From contig JAFQZS010000003.1 in the NCBI GenBank assembly GCA_017405765.1, forward strand, positions 82,258-146,257: 64,000 nucleotides of DNA, read 5' to 3'. Positions 37,001 through 44,800 of this stretch are shown here, piece by piece. The notes under the pieces are model-generated. The model was not told the origin of the DNA. It worked only from the letters and a program-made list of their open reading frames with translations, and did no database searches. Made by a program: the position numbers and the translations under genes. The stretch comes from Clostridia bacterium (GTDB lineage Bacteria; Bacillota; Clostridia; Oscillospirales; RGIG577). The stretch's first letter is position 1. Every line of letters starts with the position of its first letter.

Positions 37001-37557
37001 GCGAGGTAGTTCCTCCCGACGAGAATAAGGGATTTACCGACGTTAACGAGGACGACTACTTCTATGCACCCGTTAATTGGGCGGCTGAGAAGGGAATAAC
37101 CTCGGGAACGTCCGCAACGACGTTCAGTCCCACTTTGGACTGCACTCGCGGCCAGATAGTAACGTTCCTTTACAGAGCGGCAGGTCAGCCCGCATTGAGC
37201 GAGGATGCGGTAAATCCGTTCACCGATGTTGCTGAAAACGCATATTATCGTGACGCAGTCGTATGGGCTGCTAATATGGGAATAACGACCGGCACAACTG
37301 CCACTACGTTCGATCCCGATGCGATCATATCGCGCGGCCAGATGATAACCTTCCTGTATCGTTACGCAGGCGGTACCAATCCGGGCACGGAAAATCCGTT
37401 TAACGACGTTTCCGAAGGTGAATACTACTATGACGCAGTTATGTGGGGCGTAGCCAACAGCATAACTACGGGCACCACCGAACACACCTTCTCGCCTGAC
37501 AGCCCGTGCAACAGAGGTCAGACCGTGACCTTCCTGTATCGCTTACTCGGCGAGTAA
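34069..37557 (+). CDS. Cohesin-like, MBG/Ig-repeat SLH surface protein
   Basis: An 1162-residue exported protein. Signal peptide (about 1-24); a cohesin-like module (about 28-190; ITAYALTVEYDSDVVDV, TATMYFKVKDGAEGTAAFAL); several Ig-like modules: Big_3-type (about 292-370), two EYTGSAIEP/AYTGSPITT modules (372-521), a YDG module (DKAYDGTVAATV, 522-609) and MBG-like modules (706-880). A Gly linker (about 881-895), an InlB-B-repeat-like module (900-980) and three SLH motifs (985-1160) follow. Architecture from the Gly linker onwards parallels the CnaB adhesin. GAAGGAGG precedes the ATG. It ends the cohesin/dockerin operon. Confidence 0.8.
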   Translation: MKKILAVVLAILMVVTFLPAAMAAGWSDSAPTVSLSVSDPDAENIIQATVSVSASKMITAYALTVEYDSDVVDVAADKGTYVDEMSESTIGLTLAGDGLKISDSFQYNVNRAGAASGKKLFYIGDARAAGISKNGFTATMYFKVKDGAEGTAAFALSNDIVGGSKMFEVGNADGETIEFPSSGTTASVSIPVTKLTLSGSVTTPAKGATDASAITETAGNATVAVTWDPALSGGTFAANTAYTATVTVTPATGVTFADTVDVTGLTGYTFTKSGSNYVATKTFPKTADKTATALTITTPPTKTTYGAGDVLDKAGMVATATFDDASTADVTDETTITYASGTAFSKGDTSVTVGYEGLTTTLSGLTVGGKSVTVTVADIPDVEYTGSAIEPAVTVTCTEATLVKDTDYTIAYASNTNVGTATVTVSPITTSDYVFAPVTKTFEITGASLDESKFTVDTADKAYTGSPITTTVTAVGYTEGTDYTVAYSENTNAGTATVTISGNGGFGGTITKNFTITPAVLTMTATAADKAYDGTVAATVTAGALTGIIGTDDVSVAEATAAGSFADANVGTAKAVTLDAGFTLTGAQAANYTLTQPTGLTANITKAAASDETENVSIRYGATQTVDLSAKVKEGSTPGTLTVADADSILSYPPSMTANVLSLTIADDAALEGKTATVTIPVTGTNYDDYNIVVTVTVTAKDAQVIDASDATFTYGDTGKSITASVTTGDGALSYALKSGTAVAVDAATGALTINGAGTAVVTVTAAETTSYAPESKDVNVTINKADITVTAKDRTINRGGIVPDLSAPVEGTDYTVTGLVGTDVLGGTVAMKYQQSGSDVTPVNTAAGTYDIVISGATAPDTTNYNDPTFVNGTFKVNASSGGGGGGGGSSASSDTYYKISTTTPQNGTINVSALTSMAGRTITITAAPAEGYAVENVTVTDKYGNKVSVTATENNKFTFLMAKSDVTVSATFKQSGEVVPPDENKGFTDVNEDDYFYAPVNWAAEKGITSGTSATTFSPTLDCTRGQIVTFLYRAAGQPALSEDAVNPFTDVAENAYYRDAVVWAANMGITTGTTATTFDPDAIISRGQMITFLYRYAGGTNPGTENPFNDVSEGEYYYDAVMWGVANSITTGTTEHTFSPDSPCNRGQTVTFLYRLLGE

Positions 37558-37570
37558 TCCGATGATCTAT

Positions 37571-37602
37571 AACAGCAGGGGACGCATGTCCCCTGCTGTT
37601 TT
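37571..37602 (+). terminator. Terminator of the cohesin/dockerin operon
   Basis: A 13-bp perfect stem (37571-37583 with 37588-37600) around GCAT, followed by TT. Confidence 0.8.
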
Positions 37603-37636
37603 GTCAATATTATTAAAGAAATGAGTGAGGCGGTAT

Positions 37637-39175
37637 ATGCGAGAAAAAAAGCATATAAAAGGATATGTACGTATACTTTTGACCGCGCTTATGTGCGCAG
37701 CGTTGATATTTGCCTTTGGCACCAGCGCGCTTGCAGACAATACGGATATAAGAAGTTCTCTGAGCGCAGAGGAAGCTTACGGACATGTGTATTCCGATGA
37801 TGCGGCCGCCGTTTTGGAGGAAGCTCCTCTTACCGATTCGGAAAGAGCGCTTATCAGGATGGTCAGCACGGCCATTTGGAACGGGGAGACGCAAATTACG
37901 TTCAACGGTTCCGATTACGGCGTGACTTTTGACAGACTGAGCGCTGTCGCGCGGAGACTTTATCTTGAACCCGAAACATTTGCAATGGCAAATGTGTATT
38001 TCGGCTCTTCGGGAGGGAAGCTGTATTTTGCCCCAGTATATAACGCCGATATATACTCCGACTACGACACGGCCAAAGCGCTTTATCTTAACACGGTGGC
38101 CGAAATAGCCGCTTTGGTTGACGACAGCTGGAGCGACCTTGAAAAGGTCTTATTCGTACACGATCATTTGGCCTTGAATTACGATTATGACACAACGTAC
38201 ACAAATTACGATGCGTATTCCTTTTTCCGCGATAAAAGGGGCGTGTGTCAGGCATATATGCGCGCCTTTAATGCGATAATGGCAGAGCTAGGCGTTGAAT
38301 CTTCGTATGTGGAAAGCGAAAGCCTTGATCATGTATGGAACATTGTTAAGATAAACGGCAAATGGTACCACATGGACGTTACGTGGGATGATCCTTTATC
38401 GACTTCGGTGACTAATGTGGATCATATGTACTTTATCATCTCGACAGATAAAATGTATGCTCTGGATCATGTGGAATCCTATGACTGGCAATACGGCCTG
38501 AACGTCACATGCAGCGATACTGCATACGACAACTGCTTTTGGAGCAGCGATGCAGAGCCGCGTGTCGCATCGTCGTTTTTAAACGATAACGGCAAGTGGT
38601 ATTTTGTAACTGATTCCGGCATCGGCGTATGGGACGGACATTCGTCCGGCCCGAGTGTTCTGGCGTCATTTTCCGATATATATGCAGAGCTATATCCTCA
38701 GTACTCCTTCGGCGTTTATTTGGGGACGTCGGGTCTGTCTTGCTTAAACGACAAGCTCTATTTAAACACGGCGTTTGATGCGCTTGAATATGACTTGACG
38801 ACAAAGCAGGCAAAATCGCTTGCTTCCGTTATAGGAGGATCAACGAATATATGTGCATCGTATCTTGACGGCGCGTATATCGTTTACCAGACGACGGACA
38901 ATATGTTTTACAGAGTTCCGCTGGACGTTTATACTAACGTGGAAGACGGCGGATACGGTTATTACACAGATAACGGCAAGCTAAATCTGAAGGTAGGCTC
39001 CAAAGCGTTCGTTATTGCGGTATGGTATGACGCTGCCGGAAAAATGATAGGCTGCAGAATAATAAATACTGCCGGAGAATACTCTTTAGATGTGTCCGCA
39101 AGCTATGTTAAGCTGATAAGCCTCGATATAGCGAACGCGCCGCTCTGTGAGACGGTAAAGCTGTATGTGCAGTAA
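37637..39175 (+). CDS. Secreted transglutaminase-like protein
   Basis: A 512-residue exported protein: signal peptide (about 1-32), helical N-terminal region, then a transglutaminase-like core with Cys in KRGVCQAYMRA, His in LDHVWNIV and Asp in VTWDDP. This triad occurs in peptidases and cross-linkers. A beta-rich region follows (WSSDAEPR..., about 300-430). The last 75 residues (VIAVWYDAAGKMIG...) match the terminal module found in three other proteins of this window. ATG 37637 is preceded by GAGGCGG at short spacing. No SLH domain is present. Confidence 0.8.
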   Translation: MREKKHIKGYVRILLTALMCAALIFAFGTSALADNTDIRSSLSAEEAYGHVYSDDAAAVLEEAPLTDSERALIRMVSTAIWNGETQITFNGSDYGVTFDRLSAVARRLYLEPETFAMANVYFGSSGGKLYFAPVYNADIYSDYDTAKALYLNTVAEIAALVDDSWSDLEKVLFVHDHLALNYDYDTTYTNYDAYSFFRDKRGVCQAYMRAFNAIMAELGVESSYVESESLDHVWNIVKINGKWYHMDVTWDDPLSTSVTNVDHMYFIISTDKMYALDHVESYDWQYGLNVTCSDTAYDNCFWSSDAEPRVASSFLNDNGKWYFVTDSGIGVWDGHSSGPSVLASFSDIYAELYPQYSFGVYLGTSGLSCLNDKLYLNTAFDALEYDLTTKQAKSLASVIGGSTNICASYLDGAYIVYQTTDNMFYRVPLDVYTNVEDGGYGYYTDNGKLNLKVGSKAFVIAVWYDAAGKMIGCRIINTAGEYSLDVSASYVKLISLDIANAPLCETVKLYVQ

Positions 39176-39205
39176 AAATATCATAAAAAAGTGATAGCTC
39201 TTATA

Positions 39206-39236
39206 AAAGCGCATGTTTGAAAACGTGCGCTTTTTT
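39206..39236 (+). terminator. Terminator after the transglutaminase gene
   Basis: AAAGCGCATGTT pairs with AACGTGCGCTTT (one T-G pair), followed by TTTTAG. It is almost identical in sequence to the terminator at 40907-40940. Confidence 0.75.
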
Positions 39237-39259
39237 AGTTTTTTACAGACATATGGCTG

Positions 39260-39399
39260 TTGACATTCAAAAAAAGCTTTGATAATATAATATATAGTTA
39301 GTGCCGACTAACTTACTTTCCAATATAAACATTTATATTGACAAAGTAAGAATGGAATGCACTGACTTATATAATACAGAAGGGTTAGTATATACTAAC
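39260..39399 (+). promoter_or_regulatory. Two promoters with GTTAGT-N4-ACTAAC operators
   Basis: Promoter 1 is TTGACA (39260-39265), 17 bp, TAATAT (39283-39288). Operator 1, GTTAGT-GCCG-ACTAAC (39297-39312), lies at its likely start point. A second -10-like TATAAT (39370-39375, weak -35) is followed by operator 2, GTTAGT-ATAT-ACTAAC (39384-39399), which is palindromic over 18 bp when flanks are counted. The motif resembles DtxR-family metal-repressor boxes; a repressor is not encoded nearby. Binding at these positions would block the SLH/Tp47-like gene. Confidence 0.6.
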
Positions 39400-39425
39400 C
39401 AAATAATATCAAGTGAGGTGTACAA

Positions 39426-40889
39426 ATGAAAAAAAGGAAGGTACTTGCCCTTTTGCTTGCAATAGCTATGGTGACAGCAATGCTTCCCGTGGCCGCTATG
39501 GCGGCGTCGGATATAGACGGTCACTGGGCCCAGCAAGCGATGCAGTCGTTTATTGACGACGGCTACCTAAAAGGGTATGAAGAAGGCACGTACGGACCCG
39601 ATGTTTCCATAAGCCGTGCTGAATATGCCGCGCTTATCAACAGAGTAACGGGCCTTAGCGATGCGTCGGCGTCTTTGGACGCATATACCGACGTAAGCCC
39701 CGAGCAGTGGTTCTATACGGACATTAAAACGGCGCTTACCGCAGGTTATATGAACGGCACATCACCGACGACCATGTCTCCGATGAATACGATAACGCGC
39801 GAACAGGCGGTTACTATGGTGGCAAGAGTTTTAAATCTGCCCGAGGCCGACGAAAGCATTCTTGACAGCTTTGCGGACAGCGATAAAATCAGCCAATACG
39901 CGAAGGGTGCGTTTGCCGCCATGGTACAGGCAGGTTATCTGCAGGGCAACGAGGCGGGCGAAATAATGCCTCAGCGCGCACTCAGCCGAGCAGAGGGCGT
40001 TACCCTTCTGTATCGCACAGAAGGCGCGCTTAAAGACGCTTTGAACAACACCCTTGAAAGCGAAAATAATGAGAATAATGATGACACACAGACGACTAAA
40101 ACCGATGCAAATACCTCCGGCGGATCGTCATCCGGCGGCAGCTCAGGCGGCGGCGGAGGCGGCAGCTCACGCATTACAAGCGGCTACGTTCTTATGAACA
40201 TACCGTATGATGAGTTCTATAAGGCGGAGCTTGGCGAGAACGATCCGACGGTAGACGCCGTAACGAGCGCAACGCGCAACAAGCCCCGTACAGGAACGCT
40301 TGCGGGCGGCTCGTATCATGTAAATTCGGACGGAAGCGACATAACGGGCATAATTTATCCCGTATATGTTAGAGATATGTCGAGGCTGTCCGGTTATACC
40401 AAAATAACGGACGAGTCTAGCGTAGATATAACGGTAACGAACCGCGGGCAGACGACGACCACGACGTACAGCGGCAAGGATGCATTGTTTGAAAGCGCAA
40501 GCTATTCTTACTATGTGATGACTGGGGTGCCTGCAAGATATAAGATATGGAATGAAGATGGTACATTCTCCGCAGTTATGGGCAAAGCATCGAGCGTAGA
40601 GGGCGTAGAAGCAGAGGTGACTGTTGGCGCGCGTCATGCCGATATAGAGATCTCGCTTACGGGCACCGAGGGCGTTGCACAGGGCGATACTGTAAGCGGT
40701 GTAGTAGTTACGTTTTCCGACGGGAGCAAGATGGGACTTCGCCACATTGCGAACCTTTGGAGAGGGACTGAGATAGGCGGCTCCATTGCAGACCTCGGCG
40801 GAAAGACGATAACTAATATACGCTACATAAAGCAAGACGCCGTATATGATTATCCCGTGAATATTGAGATAAGCGACGCGGACGCATGA
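39426..40889 (+). CDS. SLH protein with Tp47-like C-terminal domain
   Basis: A 487-residue exported protein: signal peptide (about 1-27), three N-terminal SLH motifs (about 30-200), a low-complexity Asn/Ser/Gly linker (about 210-250) and a C-terminal domain beginning GYVLMNIPYDEFYKAELGEN, with VDAVTSATRNKPRTGTLAGG and NRGQTTTTTYSGKDALFE. This region resembles proteins annotated as penicillin-binding Tp47 domain-containing; that name does not establish activity. It is probably a surface-displayed ligand-binding protein. Two palindromic operators upstream suggest tight, perhaps metal-dependent, control. Similar terminators flank the gene. Confidence 0.75.
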   Translation: MKKRKVLALLLAIAMVTAMLPVAAMAASDIDGHWAQQAMQSFIDDGYLKGYEEGTYGPDVSISRAEYAALINRVTGLSDASASLDAYTDVSPEQWFYTDIKTALTAGYMNGTSPTTMSPMNTITREQAVTMVARVLNLPEADESILDSFADSDKISQYAKGAFAAMVQAGYLQGNEAGEIMPQRALSRAEGVTLLYRTEGALKDALNNTLESENNENNDDTQTTKTDANTSGGSSSGGSSGGGGGGSSRITSGYVLMNIPYDEFYKAELGENDPTVDAVTSATRNKPRTGTLAGGSYHVNSDGSDITGIIYPVYVRDMSRLSGYTKITDESSVDITVTNRGQTTTTTYSGKDALFESASYSYYVMTGVPARYKIWNEDGTFSAVMGKASSVEGVEAEVTVGARHADIEISLTGTEGVAQGDTVSGVVVTFSDGSKMGLRHIANLWRGTEIGGSIADLGGKTITNIRYIKQDAVYDYPVNIEISDADA

Positions 40890-40906
40890 TAATGTGTTAT
40901 TAAATT

Positions 40907-40940
40907 AAAAAAGCGCATGTTTTCAAACATGCGCTTTTTT
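40907..40940 (+). terminator. Terminator after the SLH/Tp47-like gene
   Basis: A GCGCATGTTT/AAACATGCGC stem with A- and T-rich flanks, ending TTTTTT. Confidence 0.8.
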
Positions 40941-40948
40941 AGTTTTTC

Positions 40949-40978
40949 TTGCGTTTGTATATATGCTTTTGATATAAT
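40949..40978 (+). promoter_or_regulatory. Promoter of the subtilase gene
   Basis: TTGCGT (40949-40954), 18 bp, TATAAT (40973-40978), 31 bp before the ATG. Confidence 0.55.
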
Positions 40979-41008
40979 AAAAAAAACAGCGGATTGGACT
41001 ATTGTATT

Positions 41009-42430
41009 ATGAAAAAACTTATCTCATTTATACTAATATGCGCTTTCTTTGTTTGCGTTATGCAAATGCCGATCCCTGCAAAGGCAAGTGAAGCATATAC
41101 GTCAAAAGAAAGCCCGCGTTATGACGGATACCTGGTATTTATGGCAGACACGCAAGATACGGCGATTTTGCAGGAAAGCTCTGATAAGCTAAGTTTCGTT
41201 GCCGATAATATATATAAAACGGACGATCCTGACTATGCGGCGCTTTTGCTTAGGTGCGGACAGGCTATATATGTTGAACCTGATTATACGGCGACGCTGT
41301 GCGATTTGGAAGACGAAGCCGAGATCTGTGACGGCTGGCCGTATGAGGCGATGAACGTAGCGTATGCCGACAGCGTTGGACTTGACGGTTCTGGCGTGTG
41401 CATAGGCGTGATAGACAGCGGCGTAGACTTGTTAAATCCCGATCTTAAAAACGCCAATATCTGCGCAGGATACGATTACGTTGAAAATACGACGCAAATG
41501 AAAGACGATGTGTATCATGGCACGAAGGTAATGCAAATGATATGCGGCGATAAAAATGAGCTTGGAGTCACAGGCATGGCAAGAGGTGCTAAAATAGTGC
41601 CGCTCAGGTGCTTTTCCGCAACAAAAAATCCAAACGTGTCGAATCTTGTGAAAATAATAGACGATGCGGTAAATGTATACGGATGCGACGTTATAAATAT
41701 GAGCTGGAGCGTTGATGTAAAATCCGCGGCACTTTACAATGCGATAGAGAGGGCCTACTCGGCCGGAGTGGTTTTGGTGGCCGCGTCAGGCAACGTGAGC
41801 TCGGGCGCACCTCAGGGCACTGTATTGTATCCGGCAGCGTATGAGCATGTACTGGGCGTTTCTTCCGTAAATAAGGCGTTATCGTACGTTTCGAGCGCTC
41901 AGCATACTGTGGCTGTGGACGTGTGCGCGCCGGGCGCTTATATTACGTTTACGGGAGCCGACGAAGAGAGCATAACGAGCACGGGAACGTCGTTTGCGGC
42001 GCCGTGCGTGACGGCTGCCGCCGCCGTTATATTGCAGCTTGCGCCTGATATGGATAACGCCGATATGCTATGGCTTTTTAAGGAAAGAGCAATAGACCTG
42101 GGCGACGAAGGATATGACAATTATTACGGCTGCGGATTTATTAGTTTTGACAAGCTTATTGATACGCATTGGGAAAAAGCAGTGCCCTTGGGCGACGACT
42201 CTTTTATGATATCGTCTTGGATAATAAGCCCCGGCGGAGGGTATATCATGTATGCTTCATATAACGATGACGGGAAGATGACGGGCTTGTCGGTCTATGA
42301 GGAAAAGGGAGATTTCGGCTATAAAAAGAAAATCGTCACAAATGATGTAGAGAATGAAAAAACCACGCTCTTTTATCTTGACAAAAACTACGCGCCTATT
42401 TCACAGAGCGTTGAAGCTGTTGTCGAATAG
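41009..42430 (+). CDS. Subtilisin-like serine protease (S8), secreted
   Basis: A 473-residue exported protease. Signal peptide (about 1-26), a short propeptide-like region with YVEPDYTATL, then the catalytic domain with Asp in IGVIDSGVD, His in VYHGTKVMQM and Ser in GTSFAAPCVTAAAAV. The His motif HGTKV is a variant of HGTHV. After about residue 395 the C-terminal module seen in three other window proteins follows (IMYASYNDDGKMTGL). ATG 41009 is used; no strong ribosome binding site is seen. It has its own promoter and no clear terminator before the next gene. Confidence 0.87.
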   Translation: MKKLISFILICAFFVCVMQMPIPAKASEAYTSKESPRYDGYLVFMADTQDTAILQESSDKLSFVADNIYKTDDPDYAALLLRCGQAIYVEPDYTATLCDLEDEAEICDGWPYEAMNVAYADSVGLDGSGVCIGVIDSGVDLLNPDLKNANICAGYDYVENTTQMKDDVYHGTKVMQMICGDKNELGVTGMARGAKIVPLRCFSATKNPNVSNLVKIIDDAVNVYGCDVINMSWSVDVKSAALYNAIERAYSAGVVLVAASGNVSSGAPQGTVLYPAAYEHVLGVSSVNKALSYVSSAQHTVAVDVCAPGAYITFTGADEESITSTGTSFAAPCVTAAAAVILQLAPDMDNADMLWLFKERAIDLGDEGYDNYYGCGFISFDKLIDTHWEKAVPLGDDSFMISSWIISPGGGYIMYASYNDDGKMTGLSVYEEKGDFGYKKKIVTNDVENEKTTLFYLDKNYAPISQSVEAVVE

Positions 42431-42548
42431 GGAGCGGACTTAAAGGGACGAAGCGACGCGGGGCTCGTTGACATTTCAAATTGATTATAGTAAGCTTTTT
42501 TGTAAAAGAATTGTTTTTTTAGAAAGATTTTATATTCAGTAGGCAGTG

Positions 42549-43355
42549 ATGTATATGGAAAACTCAGTACAGATATTGGGCGCCCGAGGCTCTGTCCCCG
42601 TGAGCGGAGGTTCATTTTATCGTTACGGCGGCGCAACGACTTGCGTTTTAGTTAAAATGGCGGGGCAATATGTTATCTTAGACTGCGGAACGGGCATACT
42701 CAAGCTGCCCAAGCAGGCGCTTTCAAGTCCGTCGCTTTCGCTTGTCATATCGCACGCCCATGCCGACCATATAATAGGGCTTGCAATGTGCCCTTATATC
42801 TTTAAAAGCGACGCCCGCCTTGATATATACGGCGCCAGGCGGGGAGAGCTTGACATAAAAGAGCAGATGGAGCGCATTTTTTCACCGCCGATATGGCCTG
42901 TTGACACAGACGGACTGCCCGCAAGTTTTTATTTTCATGATCTTAGGGAAAGCTTTTATATAGACAGGATCAAAGTAGACACAATAGAAGGCGCGCATCC
43001 CGGAGGAGTATCGCTTATTCGCCTGAGCGCCGAGGGAAAAAGCGTGGTCTTTATGAGCGACTGCACGTTAAACGACGGGGAAACGGCAAAGTATATTGAG
43101 TTTGCAAAAAACTGCGACCTGCTTTTATGCGACGGGCAGTACAGCGACGAGGAGTGGGAACATCGCAGCACTTTCGGTCACAGCACATGGACGGCGGCTG
43201 CGCGCCTGGGACGCGACGCGGGGGCAAAGGCCGTGAGAATAATACACCACGATCCGGGACGAACTGACGAACGCCTTGATAAAGAGGCCGACGCGCTTTT
43301 TTCAATACACCCGAAATGCTCTTTTGCATATGAGGAAGAGGTGATATTACTTTGA
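42549..43355 (+). CDS. Metallo-beta-lactamase-fold hydrolase
   Basis: A 268-residue cytoplasmic MBL-fold protein. It opens with ILGARGSVPVSGG and YGGATTCVLV, has the metal motif SHAHADH (HxHxDH), a GAHPGG His, SDCTLN and DGQYSDEEW, and closes with IHHDPGRTDE. This is the family often found beside GAF/HD-GYP and cyclase genes; some relatives are phosphodiesterases. Its stop overlaps the TTG start of the HD-GYP gene, so they are co-translated. With an adenylate cyclase in the same cluster, cyclic-nucleotide hydrolysis is a reasonable but unproven role. ATG 42549 has AGTAGG upstream. Confidence 0.82.
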   Translation: MYMENSVQILGARGSVPVSGGSFYRYGGATTCVLVKMAGQYVILDCGTGILKLPKQALSSPSLSLVISHAHADHIIGLAMCPYIFKSDARLDIYGARRGELDIKEQMERIFSPPIWPVDTDGLPASFYFHDLRESFYIDRIKVDTIEGAHPGGVSLIRLSAEGKSVVFMSDCTLNDGETAKYIEFAKNCDLLLCDGQYSDEEWEHRSTFGHSTWTAAARLGRDAGAKAVRIIHHDPGRTDERLDKEADALFSIHPKCSFAYEEEVILL

Positions 43356-44800
43356 CGCCGAATGAACTGAAAAGGTTTTTAAACATTTGTCTTGCGATCT
43401 CAAACGAGCGCGACAGAGAGGCGCTTTTATCCAATATTCTCGACACTGCCATGGACCTTGCAAAATGCGATGCGGGAACGCTGTATCTTTACGAAGACGA
43501 CGGCCTTCATTTCTGCCGGATGGTGACGCGCTCGCAGAATATACGCCAGGGAGGTCATGCGGCGCCCATAGCTCTGCCGCCCGTGCCTTTGGACGAGACA
43601 TATGTCTGTTCGTGGGTGGCGATACATGGCGAGGCCATAAATGTGGCCGACGTGCGCACCGATAAGCATTTTGATTTTTCCGGTTCGAAGCGCTACGACG
43701 ATATGACGGGATATAGAACGAAGAGCATGCTCGTCGTTCCTATGTGCAATGATAAGGGACAGCTGGTAGGCGTAACACAGCTTATAAATGCGCTTGATGA
43801 GGACGGCGAGATAACGACGTTTCCGCAGGATATAGAGCTCCTTGTGGGAGCGATATCGTCGCAGGCGGCCATAAGCATAACTAATATGCAGTATTCCGAT
43901 CAGATAACCGCGCTTCTTGATTCGCTTGTCGGCGCGCTTTCCGCCGCAATAGACGCGAGCACTCCGTATAATGCCAACCATACGAGAAATATGGTGAAAT
44001 ACGGCGCAAATTTTCTGGACTGGCTGGAGAAAACCGATGACCCGTGGAAATTTGACGCCGACAAACGCCGCACCTTTCTGCTTTCGGTTTGGCTTCATGA
44101 CGTAGGAAAGCTTGCAGTGCCGCTGTCGGTAATGAATAAGAACAGCCGCTTGGGCGACGGCATTGAAAAAGTAATGGAGCGTTTTAAGACTATAGGTCTT
44201 TTAAATAAGATAGCCATGCTTGAGGGGCGCATATCTTCTGACGAGTTTGAAAATGTCGTGCGCGGGCTCAATGATGCAAAAGCGCTTGTGGAGCGCATAG
44301 ATGCGGCGGGATTTTTAAAAGACGAGGACCTCGAACAGATAGATGCGCTCAGTAAGCTTACATATACAGATGAGAACGGCGGCAAGCTTTCGTGGATAAC
44401 ACGCGAGGAGTACGATTGCCTTTCAATAAGAAAGGGAACGCTTACGGCTGAAGAACGCTCGGTAATGGAGAGCCATGTTTCAATAACAGCCCGCATACTG
44501 AGTCAGGTGGATTTCCCTAAAATGTACGCAGAAGCGCCGCATTGGGCAGCAGCTCATCACGAGCTTTTAAACGGAAGCGGATATCCGGCTCATCTGACGG
44601 CCGATGATATACCCGACGAGGTGCGCCTGCTTACGATATTGGATGTATTCGACGCGCTTACGGCGCGCGATCGCCCGTACAAGCCGCCGATGCCGTCGGA
44701 CAAGGCTTTTTCCATACTGCACAGTATGGTTGGCGAGGGTGCGATAGATGAAAAGATCCTTGAGTTATTTGAAACAAGCAAAGCATGGGAGGCAGAGTGA
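43352..44800 (+). CDS. GAF-HD-GYP signalling protein
   Basis: A 482-residue cytoplasmic protein: GAF domain (about 20-170), a helical linker, then an HD-GYP-type phosphodiesterase. The metal motif HD is H249-D250 (WLHDVGK), a second His pair with Glu is H402-H403-E404, and the GYP signature is G410-Y411-P412. Family members cleave cyclic di-GMP. About 150 residues separate HD from HHE, where about 60 is usual; the extra segment holds two LT(A/Y)-type helices before the SVMESHVSITARIL helix. The start is TTG, overlapping the MBL stop, after GAGGAAGAGG. Confidence 0.85.
   Translation: MTPNELKRFLNICLAISNERDREALLSNILDTAMDLAKCDAGTLYLYEDDGLHFCRMVTRSQNIRQGGHAAPIALPPVPLDETYVCSWVAIHGEAINVADVRTDKHFDFSGSKRYDDMTGYRTKSMLVVPMCNDKGQLVGVTQLINALDEDGEITTFPQDIELLVGAISSQAAISITNMQYSDQITALLDSLVGALSAAIDASTPYNANHTRNMVKYGANFLDWLEKTDDPWKFDADKRRTFLLSVWLHDVGKLAVPLSVMNKNSRLGDGIEKVMERFKTIGLLNKIAMLEGRISSDEFENVVRGLNDAKALVERIDAAGFLKDEDLEQIDALSKLTYTDENGGKLSWITREEYDCLSIRKGTLTAEERSVMESHVSITARILSQVDFPKMYAEAPHWAAAHHELLNGSGYPAHLTADDIPDEVRLLTILDVFDALTARDRPYKPPMPSDKAFSILHSMVGEGAIDEKILELFETSKAWEAE

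Noticed and set aside
36277..37485. Long open frame on the complement of the cohesin/MBG gene
   Set aside because: It is antisense to clear Ig-like and SLH modules, has no ribosome binding site and a Cys/Arg-rich composition typical of shadow frames.
43427..44098. Complement frame within the GAF domain gene
   Set aside because: Overlaps the well-supported GAF-HD-GYP gene and lacks start signals.
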